In this document: positions 43,667 through 44,567 of the stretch, in pieces
How the letters are laid out: each line of letters starts with the position of its first letter
Numbering within the stretch: the first letter of the stretch is position 1
Notes under the pieces: model-generated
Seen by the model: the letters and a program-made list of their open reading frames with translations, nothing else
Told to the model about the DNA's origin: nothing
The model's database searches: none
Made by a program: the position numbers and the translations under genes
Source: Arcobacteraceae bacterium
GTDB lineage: Bacteria > Campylobacterota > Campylobacteria > Campylobacterales > Arcobacteraceae
Reading direction: 5' to 3'
DNA: 44,567 bases
Assembly: GCA_028687375.1 (NCBI GenBank)
Contig: JAQUAG010000020.1
Coordinates: 1-44,567 of the forward strand

Positions 43667-44567
43667 ATGGATTTTTTTAAAAATTTAGCTGTTGCTAAAA
43701 AAATTTATGTGTTGGTGTTTTCATCATTGATTATTATTGTTGGAACAAGTTTAGTTACATATACTCAACTCAATACTGCTCTTTCAAAAGCATCAAATGC
43801 TACGCAAACAAATAGAATTATTAAAGGGATGTTGGAAGCAAGAATTGCTGCAAAAAATTATATGACATATAAAGATAGTGAGTCTATTGCAAAATTTGAT
43901 AAAGCACATAATGAAATGTTAGCTGAGGCTAAAAAACTTCAAGATACTTTAAAAGATCCAAAAGATAAAAAAAGTGTTCAAGTATTTATAGATGAATTCA
44001 CATCATATGACAAAGAATTTAAAGTCTATATTGATCATCATAAACCAGAATTTGAAAAAGCCCAAACAGATCCAGATGAAGTTGGTATGAAAGCTAGTGC
44101 TGGAAATGCTTATTCAAGCCTTGATGGGCTTAGAAAAATTCAAAATGATAAAAGAGATAGTGCTATAAGCACACTTGAAATTGTTATGGTTATCGCTACT
44201 ATTTTTGCAATTGTATTATTGCTTGTCATTGGAACAGTTATTATTAATACAATTAAGTCTTCATTAAATGAGTTTAAATCTGGACTGATTAGTTTTTTTG
44301 CATTCTTAAACAGAGAATCAACAAAAGCAAATACTATCAAAATAGATAGCACAGATGAATTTGGAGAGATGGCAAAATTTGTAAATGAGAATATCAAAAA
44401 AATAGAAGAGACTATTACGAAAGATGTTGAACTTATAGCTGATGCAAAAGTTGTAATGTCTAGAGTTTCAAACGGTTGGTATAGTCAATTTATCGAAAAA
44501 TCTACACCAAATCAATCCTTGGAAGATTTTAAAAATAATGTAAATACTATGATTAAATCAACAAGAG
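43667..44567 (+). CDS. Methyl-accepting chemotaxis protein with periplasmic helical sensor (cut by window end)
   Basis: The frame is open from ATG 43667 to the window end (300 codons), so the signalling hairpin lies outside. Residues 10-35 are a first membrane helix (KIYVLVFSSLIIIVGTSLVTY). A periplasmic region of about 130 residues follows, helical and charged, of the four-helix-bundle kind (ARIAAKNYMTYKDSESI; FIDEFTSYDKEFKVYIDHH). A second membrane helix lies near 170-192. Then comes a HAMP-like region with DEFGEMAKFVNENIKKIEE and a block with SNGWYSQFIE. The part after the second helix is clearly related to the sensorless receptor at 9057. AAAAAGGGG lies upstream of the start. The ligand is unknown. 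Confidence 0.88.
   Translation, partial: MDFFKNLAVAKKIYVLVFSSLIIIVGTSLVTYTQLNTALSKASNATQTNRIIKGMLEARIAAKNYMTYKDSESIAKFDKAHNEMLAEAKKLQDTLKDPKDKKSVQVFIDEFTSYDKEFKVYIDHHKPEFEKAQTDPDEVGMKASAGNAYSSLDGLRKIQNDKRDSAISTLEIVMVIATIFAIVLLLVIGTVIINTIKSSLNEFKSGLISFFAFLNRESTKANTIKIDSTDEFGEMAKFVNENIKKIEETITKDVELIADAKVVMSRVSNGWYSQFIEKSTPNQSLEDFKNNVNTMIKSTR

Noticed and set aside
43651-43670. Another copy of the flagellin-type motif (AATTTAAGAAATG) before the third chemoreceptor
   Set aside because: The match includes the start codon itself and the ribosome site, so it cannot occupy the promoter-like position of the other copies. It is most likely chance in AT-rich sequence.
1-44567. tRNA or rRNA genes, insertion sequences or prophage
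   Set aside because: All gaps are under about 250 bases. None shows a cloverleaf with GTTCRA, rRNA-like sequence, or transposase or integrase coding sequence.

Overview
The window is AT-rich, densely packed bacterial chromosome. Gene content and order point to the Campylobacterota (Epsilonproteobacteria), most likely the Arcobacter group. Four observations support this. Two short flagellins of about 280-290 residues flank a trmA-type gene. The block glyQ, Nif3-like, zinc-ribbon FlgZ/HP0958-like, waaA, pseudouridine synthase has the order I recall from Helicobacter pylori and Campylobacter jejuni. A Csd3-like and a Csd6-like cell-shape gene form a divergent pair. Histidine-kinase H-boxes are of the HxWRQPL type. 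Species assignment is inference. I found no tRNA, rRNA, CRISPR array, insertion sequence or prophage.

Layout. (1) 1-6.4 kb: the end of recN, trpS, a receiver protein with an orphan kinase dimerisation domain, a periplasmic rhodanese, and a cNMP/CBS/DUF294 protein paired with a DnaQ-like exonuclease. (2) 6.4-12.8 kb: a cytoplasmic zinc-binding (CZB) chemoreceptor, rsuA, a chemoreceptor with no periplasmic sensor, and acs. (3) 12.8-15.0 kb: divergent peptidoglycan-trimming genes csd6 and csd3. (4) 15.0-23.8 kb: a minus-strand operon cheY-cheZ-flgF-flgB-fliF-fliG-fliH. Divergent from it on the plus strand lie flgG, a small basic protein, and a membrane-anchored CheC-like protein. (5) 23.9-30.8 kb: purL, then the glyQ-nif3-flgZ-waaA-pseudouridine synthase block. 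(6) 30.8-38.9 kb: a 1561-residue lipoprotein of cadherin-like repeats with a lectin-like end, flagellin 1, trmA, flagellin 2 and a small ORF. (7) 38.9-44.6 kb: an ABC-transporter cassette with a cysteine-rich membrane protein, a photolyase, and the start of a third chemoreceptor.

How the genes fit together. Much of the window concerns swimming and its control: receptors, CheY and its phosphatase CheZ, rod, MS-ring and C-ring parts, export-ATPase regulator, flagellins, and possibly the RpoN-linked factor FlgZ. Csd3 and Csd6 would shape the curved or helical cell. Acs and the DUF294/exonuclease pair suggest acetate use.

The best candidates for something undescribed are: a CheZ carrying several FliM-like CheY-docking peptides; a CheC-like domain fused through one membrane helix to a periplasmic domain; an ABC transporter cassette with a CPxC membrane protein; and a shared 17-24 nt sequence upstream of both flagellins and the giant lipoprotein. 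The longest stretch without a gene is about 249 bases (43418-43666).
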